Source: Megaleporinus macrocephalus (Eukaryota > Chordata > Actinopteri > Characiformes > Anostomidae). From it: DNA of 64,000 nt. Positions 1 through 12,700 of this stretch are shown piece by piece (the first letter of the stretch is position 1; the number at the start of each line of letters is the position of its first letter). Both the position numbers and the translations under genes were made by a program. The stretch lies in contig CM038716.1 of NCBI GenBank assembly GCA_021613375.1, forward strand, positions 620,001 to 684,000, given 5' to 3'. The notes under the pieces were generated by a model. The model did not search any database and had not been told where the DNA came from. It saw only the letters and a list, made by a program, of their open reading frames with translations.

Positions 1-540
1 GATGCGAACCTATGTGCAATAGCTTAGCTTAGCAAAACAGATAGCCGCAGCGGAGCTGGTGGCACGTTAAGCCAAGCTGAAAAGTGAAATAACGTTATTC
101 GTGCCGTAGCCATCGGGGAGCAAATTATAAATAGACGTTGGTTACATGAAAAGGGGGACAATGAGCTAAGTTTCGTTTTATGCGTAGCGAATAAACTGAA
201 AATAAGAGTCTGAATGATTGTTAATGAAGCGCCATGGTCGGCAATGTGTTAACTAGTACAGCAAACTAGGGTTTGCCGGCTTAATGCTCTCAGCGCAACT
301 TGACCGACCGAGTTGTTGCCCTCTGTGATTGTCGGGATGTTCTCTCAGTTCCTCCGAGGTAACATCAGCTGGCTTACAACAATTAGACAGCATGTGCTAA
401 ATGTCACCCTGTATTTTATTGCGTTAATTGTTTCAATTAAATTGAGCCGTAAAAACCAGAGTTATGTAATCATGAACAAGAAGGCAGTGCAACACCATGG
501 GAGCACAAACCTTCCTGTTACGCTGCTGTTATGTAAAGTT

Positions 541-717
541 GCAAGTCACCCTATTGGCTAACGTATGGTCTCCTTTTCCACACCGGAGCCGAGCGGCACA
601 CGAGTCGTTCATGTTACCATTTAGTAATGATGACTGATGCTGCGTGGTAAAACTTTATAAATCCAGGAAAGCATGTGTTCGTTGACTTTTACTGTCATGT
701 TCACTGCGACTTCAACT
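541..717 (+). promoter_or_regulatory. blmh: Probable blmh core promoter and 5' UTR
   Basis: An inverted CCAAT box (ATTGG, 553-557) and a TATA-like TATAAAT (656-662) precede the first coding exon. If the TATA element is used, transcription would start near 686-692, leaving a 5' UTR of only about 30 nt. The DNA around 580-605 is locally richer in G, C and CpG than its surroundings. Both motifs are short and could be chance, and no transcript data are available to fix the start. Confidence 0.35.
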
Positions 718-730
718 ATGAAGGTCTCTT
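718..730 (+). CDS. blmh: blmh coding exon 1 (13 nt, residues 1-5)
   Basis: ATG plus ten bases encode MKVS and the first base of Cys5. The donor is GTAAGG at 731. The 13-nt length supplies the one base needed by exon 2, and the resulting MKVSCLSQEKV aligns position by position with the human N terminus. ATG codons at 673 and 697 are in the same open frame, so a 7- or 15-residue extension is possible. Confidence 0.75.
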
Positions 731-3700
731 GTAAGGTACTTTAGCGCCTTTTACATAGGTAGCATAGCATTTGTGTAATAAGCTGTGCTTTGTTTTATTT
801 TGTTTTTGTTTTTTTAACATACATACTTTCAGCGTAAACATGCATTATTTTTTAATACGCAATATCAGATTTGTTTTATTATTACAGGCTGCAATCCTAA
901 TTTTAGACGGAATCCCTGTCAGATATCTGGATCACAGTTAGGTCACTGTAGTCAGTACATCTCATTTTCCTTTGGTGTGAATGCAGAGAAGGTCAGGGTC
1001 CTCTAACTGCATTGTTTTTTCTTATTATTTATTGGTCTTTTAAGCATTGCACAAATAAGACTACATTGTCCTGAAATGACATTGAATTTTTGTGTGTGCC
1101 TCACTGTGTCAAGCCCCAGGCCTGAGTCAGGAGAAGGTGTCCTCTTTTGTGAAGCGTTTGCGGGCTGAGCCACGATATTTGCTTGCCCAGAACGTATCCA
1201 CCTGCATTGACCCTCTAGAGGTGTGCTTGCACAGGCAGACTGTTCAGGAAACGGTGCACATCTTCCAGCACACGATCCCCACAGAGGGTAAACCTGTCAC
1301 CAACCAGAAGAACTCAGGTAACACAAAGTGTTGAAATGACTAAACTAGCTGAAACCACTTGTGTGCTTCATATTACATTAATGGACAAGAGAACATAATA
1401 TTGATACATATGCCATGTGTTTTATCACAACCTGGAGTTTATTGGAGTGAATACAGAAAAAATTAGACGTTTTTACAATGCTCTAAGCACAAAGCACATT
1501 GTTTATTACAATAACAAAACCATGCTTGTAATATTGAGGGTAAAAAAATAAAAGTGGGAAATCTTATTTCTTTTCATCACCCCCAGGTAGATGTTGGATC
1601 TTCTCATGCCTCAATGTCATGCGACTTCCATTTATGAAGAAGTTTAACCTTGAAGAATTTGAGTTTAGTCAGTCCTATCTCTTTTTCTGGGACAAGGTAA
1701 GACCCTGATTGCATAACAGAATAATCATTAGTAAGTTCATATTTGCTTGTATTTTATCTTTTCAGAGGTATTCATTTATACCAGTATAAGGGTTAAACTG
1801 TATAAAGCGTAAGTGCTTAGTGTTTTGGTTATTCCCTCATTGTATATTTTAGACTGTGTTTAAATCCTCTTTGGTGTGAAATGTATTGTTTGTGTAATGT
1901 TTGTCTACCCCTTTCTTTGACAAAGTTTTCTCTCTCTTTCTTCCTTTTCTTATTTCTTTTTTTTCTTTATTTATGTGTGTTCATATTCAGGTGGAACGCT
2001 GCTACTATTTCTTACATGCTTGTGTGGAGACAGCCCAGAGGAAGGAACCAGTAGATGGCCGACTGGTCCAGTTTCTGCTCTCAAATCCCACGAATGATGG
2101 TGGACAATGGGATATGCTGGTTAACCTCATTGGTCAGTCACCATAAATTTCAAAAGCAGTTACACAATGTGCTTTACAGTACTCTGTATTTAAATAACTG
2201 TTTCCCTAATTACATTACAACTTTTTCAGAAAAAAACTTTGGTTTTCTTGCATTTAGAGTTTACAGCATATGCAACACCACTAAATTCTTTGTAAATGAC
2301 TTGCATATCTTCTAATTCATTCTTGGGTCTTTTTCTGCTTAATTATTATTTGATACATTTTGGCGGAATCCATCTATCTATCTTTCTCTAGATATTGAAA
2401 TAGGAATTTGAATAGATTGGAATGCTTATTCAGAGTCAATAAACAGATTTAAAAATATAACTAAATATAATAAGCAATTCTGTACTGTAAAAATTGTCAA
2501 AAAACATTTAAATAATTACATGAAACAGCTTTACTAATTTCAGATGAATAAATTGTGTTTTTTTAGAAAAATATGGCGTCATCCCAAAGAAGTGCTTTCC
2601 TGAGTCTCACAGCTCCGAGGCCTCTCGTAGAATGAACGATATCCTCAATCACAAGGTTGGCTTCTGCAGCTTCTCCTGATGTTACTGTCAGTTGGTCAGC
2701 CTTTATGCTGTCGCTAAATTTAATGTTGACCTTTACAAAATGGGCATTTTTCGACTAGCCATCCGTGGCTAGAGAACATACAGGAGCAGTATTCTTGTCG
2801 GATAGATTTGACAAGCTTATGTAAAGTACTTTGTGCAGACATTCAGAGCACAGCAGGCACTTTTTTATCTTGTAAATAAATAATGAGGTGCTTTATGTAT
2901 CAGCACTACATCCCAGAATCAGAAATCTGGACAGTTGAATTACCCAATAGTTTGGGTAATGCAACTATTCAACCAGGAACAGTATAGGCTTGTATTCACT
3001 TTGTTTGTTTTCTGCCTGTTAGCTTGATGTAAAAATGTTTTACCAAGGGTAATTCTTTGTGTCATAAAAGACTTCATAGACAACTTAGACTTCATAGACA
3101 ATTTAGACTTCATATGACAAGACTTGGTGAAAGAGAGTTCTTCTTGCCTTCTCAGTTCTTGGTATTGGGCAATAAAGACTGGTATTATGTTGATTAACAC
3201 ATTTCTGAGAGAATAGTGTTTTGTTCTGTTCCCTATAAGAAACCCTATGACAGAGGAGGAAACATTCATGTGCAGCCCCACTTTTTACTTAAAAATGGTC
3301 ACATTCAAATATTGTTTGGTGGTGTTTCTTTTTTTTTTTTTTAGCTGAGAGAGTATTGTCTAAGGCTGAGGAACATGGTGGTCAGTGAGGCTACCAAGGC
3401 TGAGCTGGGTGAAGCAATGGACGCTATGATCGAGGAGGTCAGTAGGTTTACTTAATATTTTTCCCCATTTAACAGGAGAGCAGTTAAACCTTTGTCACTA
3501 TATCTTGCAGCCAAATGAGGGCGCCATAAGACTATTTATACCTGAACCCACAATCACAGTATGTTTGATATTTCTGAGAGCTGACGCTTGTATTTGGATC
3601 CAGCTATTATTACAACATTTTGTTCCAAAACAATAACTGATCAAAAATGTGTGGAACTTAATTTGCAGCAATTGATCAGATTTAAATCACATTTTAGTTT

Positions 3701-6700
3701 ATATTGGATATATTTCACAAATCATTTGGTCCAAATGTTATTTACTGCAATATACGTCAGTGTATAACCAGCATGAATTATCATTGATTTATGGCATAAA
3801 TGAAATAAAAATACATAAATTAAATTATTTTAGTAAAAGTTATGTTTATCAGTCTTTAACGATGTCACGTTGATAATTCACCGGTGCATTTTTATTATAC
3901 TGTAAGGCCGTATGCGGCAATGTGCTACATGCATGTGCATCTTACTGCTATGATGGTGTTCTGTGTTTAGGGAGAGAGAAGGTGAGCACAAGCACTGTGT
4001 GGTTTGATGACTGAATGTTCCACAAACAAGATGTTATCACTTCATGTCTGACACTGAGTGGCAAAGGCAATCTCACCAGCAGTATTATTACACCTGTATT
4101 ATCTACAAAGAGTAGATATAACATACTAGCATAAGCCAGATCCATCTAAGCAACTTGGCAGAGCCTCTACCAATATAAAGGTCTTGTGTTCTTTGAAAAG
4201 AACATTTTTAACAGCCCTGTGTCTGACAGCACTCGTCTATGTACCCAGAGTGTCCAGATTGTTCCCAACTTGGTCGGTTTGACCATTTTGCCCCTGTGTT
4301 TGTTTGTTGATGAAGTGTGTTAATTCACCTGGTGTGTGTTAGGTATGTGTTATTGTTTTGTGCCAATAGAGAGAATGTGAAGAGCTTTAGTTTTTTTTTC
4401 TGCCATTATACTGAATTGATTCCTCAACCTGGCATGTTTTGGATTTGTTTGGACTGGATATGGATATTACATATGCACATGCTGTAATATTTAGTTCAGA
4501 AGCTAAATTGTGTGTCTGTCTGCTAACGTAAGCGATACTACGTTAGCAGATAGACCTGAACAAAAGCTAGGCACAAACTACAAACTTTACAACCATACAG
4601 AACTGTTAAAGAAAACATGTTATGCTCCTTTTAGCATTTATTATTTTAATTTTTAAGTGTATAATGGAACATATTTATGATGATTCACTTTTCCTAAAAC
4701 ACAATAATGAAACACATAATGGGTCCCGTTTAAGCTTTGCTTGGTTGTTTGTCTACCATTATTTTTTTCTGTGTACAGGGGAAATCTCACTTTAGCTCCG
4801 AGGAGAGGTGCTGAAATCCTTGAGTAGCTTCTGACCTGCAGACATGTTCACACAAGCAACCCAATTCTTATTTTGATATCTGATTGCAATCTGCTTTATG
4901 AAACCTAATCAGGTACAAAAAACAGTTTATTTTAAATCAGTTGCCGACTGCATTTTTGTAGATTTTTTTTCCATCATCAACATTGTCTCATGCAAATGCA
5001 CCTTTGCGGCATTGCATACTGCCATACAGAACACAAGACAGACTGCCAGCGCTCTTTGTATCTTCGTATTGCCAGCTTCTTGCAAAATATTTGTCCACAC
5101 CTACTTAATTCCTAAAAAATTAATAGACTTCCCGAGTTGCAATGTAGATGTAGCAACTGAAAGAAAACTGATAGACTTTAGATTTCTTACTCTTATTCAA
5201 CAAAGGTTCCCACAAAGCAGCTTCACAGTAAATCCAGGCCCAAGCCCCAAATGAGCAAGCCTGAATGTTCCTAGAAATGCAGTTGGAAACATAGTTTGCA
5301 AGTTCAAAGTTGAAAGAACACTTGCTAAACTACCTGGACATGGCAAAATAGAGGAAGCTTTCAGCAGTTGCTGCCAGATTTCTGAGGCAGATAGTGAAAA
5401 ACTATTAAGTGACTGCAAAAGACTTGCAGCAAGATGTGGTGGCGGCATTGAGGTTTCAGTTTCCACACTAAGACGCATACTAAACGCTGAAGGTTTCCAT
5501 TCCCAAACTTCAAGTACACCTATACTGACACAAAAGCACAAAATAAGTCAGCTCCAATATGCTCAAAACCATATACGTCAAAAACATGTTGGGATTCTGT
5601 TCCATGGAGCAGTGTAACAAAACTATTCGGGCCCATGGATCAGCAGTATGTCTGAAAGCGGAAGTAAGAAGAATACGCTAAAAAGAACACCCTGCCTTCA
5701 GAGAAGCATGGTAGTCACTTTTGGGCTGCTTTCCTGGATACCTGCGGAGTGTGGAGAGCAAGATGTAAATACTTCCTTAAGGTATATCCTGAAGGTTGAG
5801 CATCGTTGGATCTTCTAACAGGACAGTCGTCCATCTCAAAGCTCACCAAGGCTTGATTTAGTAGTCCTAAAGAAAATTGGTGTGACCATCTTAGTCACCT
5901 GACATGAACCCCCGAGTAGAGCTTTAGTGGGATTTGGCGGTTGCAGCACGCAAACCCAAGAATATTTATGAACTTAAGGCCAGTGCCCATGAGGAAAGGT
6001 CTAAAATTCATCAGTAAAGCTGCAGGAAGTTTTAATTGAAGGGTTGAATAGTTCTGAGACTGCAGTAGTCATTAAAGGTGCCATTTTGTGTTGAATTTGT
6101 AGAAAGCATTTGTTATATTATTTGTGTTAAATTATTTAAGTGATTCTTGTTAGAATAATTTATTGCAAACAGCTAAAAGTTTGGAAATTTTGGTAAGAAA
6201 AAACAATAAGGGCTGAATAATTTTAAATGCAGCTGTAACTCCAACACTATCTTGATATTGTAAAGATAGAAAGATGGCATCTTCAGTAATGAGTTTTCCT
6301 TCACGTTGTCTCTTTTGCTTTTAAATACCAGCTAATTCATATCTTAGACCATGACGTTTTGACTTGGTGTAACCTAAATATGCTAATTTAAAAGCTACAC
6401 CAGTGTAACAAGGATGATCAGAGTTTGGTTTTCCGAGTTGTTTTGCAGTTAATTGCAGTTAGTTTTCCATTCTCCCTGTTTCATGTAGGTTTTCCTCAAG
6501 TTGAGGCTGTGCTGACTGACATGTTTGGCCAAAGGAAATCAATATCAGTTTGTTGGCTATCATCTGGAACTAGTCTTTGTTGTCAGATATTTGTTAGTAT
6601 ATCGGCTCAAGCCAGTCATGAAAAAATTGTCACATTTCTCAATTGCAGTGCATTTGTTTGTGTTATGAGGCGTGCATATGGTTTGTGTTTATAGCATGAG

Positions 6701-9700
6701 AAGTTTCAAAGCCCAAGTCTATTTTTCTCCTTTGCATGGCCACCCTGCCACTATGTATCATCTGGTTGTGTTGTAAATTCATTTGAATTTAGTCCTATTG
6801 CCTATGTAACACATGAAATGTATATGTTTTGAGAATTATTGACACAAGGTGCTGCATGGTACGTTGTTGATCTGTTTGCTTCCACCCCATTGAAGATGTG
6901 TTTGGGCACAGGGGTAAATAAGCAAAAGTGTGCATGAGAGTGGCAGCTTTTGCAGAGGAAACAAAACCAGACAGCTGAAGAAATTGACCAGTGTTAATGT
7001 TATGGAGACTATAAACTTCTACATAAACGCTAGCACAAGCTGAGGAAGCACGCTATTTTCTGGCTTCCCCTAAACTGCCCAATTACAAGGCTGACTGCAA
7101 TAGAGTCTGTCATTTTGTTACAAATCCTGTTACATTGTTAGTTTTTGGAAAATCAAATGTACACAATTTTATCTATACCTCAAATGTAGATGATTAGCCA
7201 ACAATTGTTCAGTTTTTTTTAAGGCTAATGTAGGTAACAAGTTAAAAGCCATCAGGTTACCACTGAGCAAACTAATACAATTAGAAAAAGTATGCTGTGA
7301 GGAGTGAAGCTAAGAGACACACTTTTGTTCATTATGTAGATGCAGTATGTCACTTAGTATTGTAAACTATATAAACTAGTCTATTTTACTTGACAGCTTA
7401 ATCAATTTTGAGGCCTCTGTTTAATTTAGGTATGCCATTTGGTGTGAATTGGATGGTTATAAGCTTCTATTACTTGTTAGATACCTTCCCCTTTTAGTAT
7501 CATTGCAAAACGAATTAAGCAGATTTGGGATATCAGTCGTGTCTTGGCTGACCAGCTGCATTTCGCATTCGAAGCAACTTGTGTACATTTTTGACTGAAC
7601 CATGAAACTGGGCATGACCTAACCTTCTTGGTTCATTGTTAACATTATATAATGCTTTTAAGATGTATCTGTATTTGGGATTTAACTTGGTACTACGAAC
7701 AATTTCTGGAAGTAGTGCTGTATGAACAGGTGCTTCAGATCTCTGACAATTCTGTAATTCAGACCTGCTGGACTATGAAGCAAAAACGTGTGGCCTGCAA
7801 GTCTGCCTGCAATCGTAGCCCTCCTCACCCTAGACCCACACTACCTGCCTGGGTTCTCCTTCCACCCACTCGTCTGTATTGAGGGGACTCAAGTGTAGTG
7901 GTCTGTGGTAGTAGTCAAGCCACAACGCGCCACGCAGACATGTTTAGGGGAGGAAGTTCTGCCAGGAGCAATAAAGATTTTGTACTTATTTAAGGTTTTT
8001 AGAGGGACATTGAATTTTCTTAAGGCAAAAGATTCACACCAGACTCTTCTTGTGATTCTCTTTCTCGCCAACTGCCCCTCCCTGGATGAACCTGTCTGTC
8101 CTTCCTGTGGGATGCTGACCGCTTGGCCACCGGCAGGTGTTTCAATATTGACTTACTGGCTCCCCACTGACGTCAGTGGGCCTCTGCCATTGTTCTGTGC
8201 AAGCGGCACTTTTCAACATGCAAAAAAAAGGGTGCCTATGTTGTGTTTGGATGGAGCTGCACATTTATCTGACTTGCCAAGGAAGAGCGAGGCTGTGAGG
8301 AGGGGCACATAAAGGTTGTTTGTGTGTCTAGAGCATCTGGGTCCAACTCTGTACCAACAGGGAGTGAAAAGGGTGGGCACCACTGGCATTTACCCTTCAC
8401 CAAGGACTGGGACTGGATAGACAAAACAAACCAAAACGCTTGCTCTCTTTACGGGAGAAGGTTAGAGATGAAGATGGAGTTGTGGGGTGTGGTCCTTGAA
8501 GAACAATTTTTGGAGAGTCCAGAAAGTCTAAATGCTTAAGTGGCTGAAGCAAAGTCAGTTCAGTGTTTACAGTTCAACAGGCCAGAAAAGTTTGGAGCTG
8601 TATTTTCGGATAATTAAACATTATCTGGGTATAAAATAACACATACTACTATAGATATATCTGGGTATTAAAACAATAAATCATACTTCTATAGATGGTT
8701 CTAGAATGTGCTACAAGACAGTGAAATTCCAGTACTTAGTTCATTGCTTGGACAGGAGAGAGGAGGAAATACCAGAGATTACTCTATCGCAGAAAGGCTG
8801 AGTTTAAGCAGTGAAAACAGATACGAGTTGAAAATAGAAAAACTCAGCTGAAGTTAGAATTAGTAGCTGTTGAATTGTCTCAGTAACATCCCTGCCATTT
8901 TCTTCTCCAATGTTTTCTCTTTCCTTAATACCCAATTTGTCTGGATGAGGGGGTTAATAACAGGGTAAATATCCAAAAACTGGTGTGTAATTACTGCACA
9001 ACTTCATATCCTTCTTATTAGCCTGGTTTTAATTCTGATTTGCCCCAGGTGACAATTTTTAAAGCTCAGTCAGAAGAAACTGTCAGCAAATATGATCTGA
9101 TTTAAGAGGAAAAACGAGTCAGACTTTAGCCCTCTGATCTAGTACTAAAGTATTCAGAGGCCCTTTGTTATTATAAAACATGCTTGATATTTATGATTCA
9201 AACTGTTCATGTAGTTCTGTAGCATGAGAAAGTCAGAAAAGGGTGGAGAGAGGTGCATGCAGAGCAGCTGTGTGTAAAACACAAGCAATTGATTGTCAAA
9301 CTATTATCATGTTTATAATGTTTGAATCCAGATGTCATGTCATGAAATATTTCTCCAGATCCATTAAGATTTTCCAGCTTTAGGTTTCTGGTAGAATCGT
9401 CAAAATGATTGAGCGATTGAAACAAAGCAGTACATCCTTGTTTGAAGAGTACAACATATTTTTTCAGCAAGTCTTTCTAAAGTAAATATGTGTCTTTGTG
9501 GATAGGTGTTTCGAGTAGCCAGTGTGTGTCTGGGCAGTCCTCCAGACACTGTCTGTTGGGAATACAGGGACAAGGACAAGGTCTTCCACCGAATGGGTCC
9601 TTTGACCCCAAAAGAGTTCTACACACAGCATGTTAAGCCACTCTACAACCTGCAGGACAAGGTACAACAGTAAACCACACTATTTCATTAAAGTAGACAA

Positions 9701-12700
9701 ACTACTCACTTTTTCAGTTCTTGTGCACATACGTTTGGGTATCTGGACAGCCTACAAATCCACAAACTTTGAAATAAGGCAAGACCATTTTTGTGCATTG
9801 AAATCTAGCCACACTTTCTGTAGCAACTCCCATCTGAGTAGCTCTGCCCATGGATTCAAAACTACCTTTCCAAAGGGGTGCCTTTTTGTCCTGCAAGACC
9901 CAGAGTCTTTACCCATTCTACCTTAAATTGTGCATTAGTTGCTTTCTGGCGCCTCAGGTTACTTGTCCTGTTTCTAGTTTTTTTCCACATTTCACTATTA
10001 ATGGTGCAACAGTTGCATTCTGTCACCAAAGCCACTGCTGCTAATTGCTGTACCTTTTAAGGTGGAACAAGAAAATTCAAACAAGCAGCTTCAGCCTAAT
10101 GTATCAGACTTTTTTCCAACCTGGGTCATTGCAGTGCGTTTACCATTGATAAGTTCCTGCTGACAGCAAACTGGGCTAATAGACTTCGTAGCTATTTACT
10201 GTACCTCAGACAAATAAAAATAATGCCGTTACACCATAGTTATGCTGGATAATTCTTACAAAAGAAAGAACATTTGCTTAATTCTTGTTCAAGTGTTCTA
10301 CAGTGGGACATTTCAACAAGGTAGCACAATTTATTATAACACATTCGCTAAGTAGTGGGTTGTGAAGATGACCTGTAAAAGAGAGTAAAATGCAAAAATG
10401 TGTACTGGCAGCGATTATTAAAACGAACAGACACTCAAGCTGGCCTCTCTGAACAAGGCTGTCCAGCAGGGTAAGAAGGGAGCTGCTGTGCATTATCCTT
10501 GTTGTATTTTGACCAAAGTGTGTTGCAGAATTTTTTTAAGACCACAGTGAACTGTGTTAACTTGTGGAAAAGGAGTATTATATGTCACTTTTAAACATTT
10601 TTCCACACTTTGTAATTTGTGGCTTTTTAACTGCCCCTTTGCAGGTGTGTCTTGTGAATGACCCCCGACCTCAGAACCCCTTCGGGAAGCTGTATAGTGT
10701 GGAATTTTTGGGTAACATGGTGGATGGGCGCAGCACGCTCTACAATAATCAATCCATTGAGCTCCTAAAGACAGCTGCTGCCGATTCCATCAAGGACGGA
10801 GAGGTAATAAGCAGGAGTGTATATCCACCAACTGTTTTGTGTTATACCTTACTCTTATTTTTTAACGTACTCATTTTGCTTGGTGAAAATGCAGGAGGGA
10901 AAGTAATTAGATGATAAAGATTTAGAAGTGCTCTGATGTCTGTGTTTTTTTGCTGCTGGAATTATGTTGATTTAATCATTGTCCTGCTTGCAACCATGTG
11001 TTTTTACCTGACTACCTGTCTTTGTCCCCTGCAGGCTGTGTGGTTTGGCTGTGATGTAGGAAAGCATTTCCATGGCAAGCTGGGCATCAATGACATGAAT
11101 GTGTGAGTTCTATCTGTGTCCTTGGTCAAAATGTAAACTTAATACGGGGAGGGTATAAAAAAAGCACACCAAAACCCACCTTGGACACAATACCTAAACA
11201 AGCACTACTACACAACAAATAACCAACAACAGCAAGTGAATGTTCTGGAAACTGGGAGCATGGAACATGGCAAAAGCCACTCTTAAACATGAAGATTCTG
11301 TGGACTGTCCATGGCAAATGACACAGTATGCTGTTCAAGGCTGTTTTTTTATGGGATTGGATTTTATGGGGTCTTATTTGCTAAATATTTACTAATATCA
11401 GCATAATACTCATCAGTATTGATATGCCATCTCAGAATTGTCATGCAAATTGTCATTAATCCTAGCTTTTTAATAGTTGGTGAGTTTACCTAAGCAATCC
11501 TGGCAGCCCAAATGTAAATATGAAAAGCAAGTGTGAATGTCTGTGTGGTTATGTAGTGTCCTCTGTTAATGTGCATAGGTTTAACCATGAGCTGGTGTTT
11601 GGTGTCTCAGTAAAAAACTTAACAAAGGCAGAGCGACTGATCTTTGGAGACTCCCTGATGACCCATGCCATGATCCTTACTGCTGTTACTGACAAGGTAT
11701 TGAACAGGCCTATATACTATGTACAGGAATTATATGGATACAGCCGAAATGCTGATGGAACTGGTGAATGGAATGTTGGCTTTCAGAGTCTGTAAGCTTC
11801 AATTCACTCTTAGTAGTTAGCATTTGTGGCTGCATTATTCTTTTAACATTTTATGCAGGTAATAAAAAAAACCCAAAACTCTACAGAAAATAAACTATTT
11901 AAAATAAACTGTTAAAAACTGCATAGTAAATAGAAATGTGACCAATGGAACCTAGTGGAATACAACCTTATGTTTTTCATCATCTCCTCTCTTGTGTTCT
12001 TTTTATGCACTGTGTTTACGTTTCTTTTAATTTCCAGTGCTTCTTGAAATTACTGTAAGTTTTTCCCTATAATTGACCACAGCTGTGCTTTAAGTTTCCA
12101 TTCTTTTCCCACAAAGACCCTTTAGGGCACTTTTGGTGTCTTCATGACTTAGGAAGGATATTATGGCTTAAGTTTCTCTTAATGTTTTGCATAATCATAA
12201 CACTTTAAACTGTAGCCTGAAGTAAATTATTTTCCTTAATTATTGTCAGAAATCACTTCATTAAACATTTTGTATAGCACTTCTAGGGCCTTTTGTTTTA
12301 CCCTTAAATAATATTTTGGAGGTATAAATTTCAACTCAACAAATTTCAACATTCTAAGATGTAATTATTATAATTTTAAACCACTGACCCTTACTCTCTT
12401 TTTTTAGGAGGGGAAGGAGGGATGCTATGAGAAATGGAGAGTGGAGAACTCATGGGGCGATGACCGTGGGAATAAAGGTGAGTACAGGCACAGTATGAAT
12501 GAGTAGTCCATATTTGGCTTTGCAGATAGGCTAATTGAATTAGAAATAGGATTACATCTCATGGCTCTTTCTAAAATTTCATAATAGAATTTGATCCCCA
12601 CGCAATGACGAAAACAAAACACATGGCATTTAGTAGGGATTTTTTCAAAGGTGATGATTATTGTTATATACTAATGTTCTATATTATTATACAAATAATA

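Larger units (their letters stand above)
3438..9505. other. blmh intron 6 (6.1 kb)
   Basis: The intron contains a roughly 17-bp-stem hairpin (4514-4555), a decayed Tc1-like element (about 5180-6240), a palindrome with a cAMP-response-element core (8163-8180) inside a slightly GC-richer stretch (about 7800-8500), and a 40-bp tandem duplication (8623-8698). Open frames at 7905-8312 and elsewhere show no recognisable protein. I see nothing else. Confidence 0.7.

Noticed and set aside
1901..2315. Open frames starting before or running beyond blmh exon 4
   Set aside because: They only extend the true exon into intron sequence or read it in the wrong frame. Splice sites and homology fix the exon at 1991-2132.
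7905..8312. A 135-codon open frame in blmh intron 6
   Set aside because: No recognisable domain, overlaps open frames on the other strand, and sits in an intron. Its length is explained by locally higher GC.
11520..11795. A 91-codon frame around blmh exon 10 that runs past the donor
   Set aside because: The family sequence stops exactly at AAG|GTATTG, and the next residues are supplied by exon 11.
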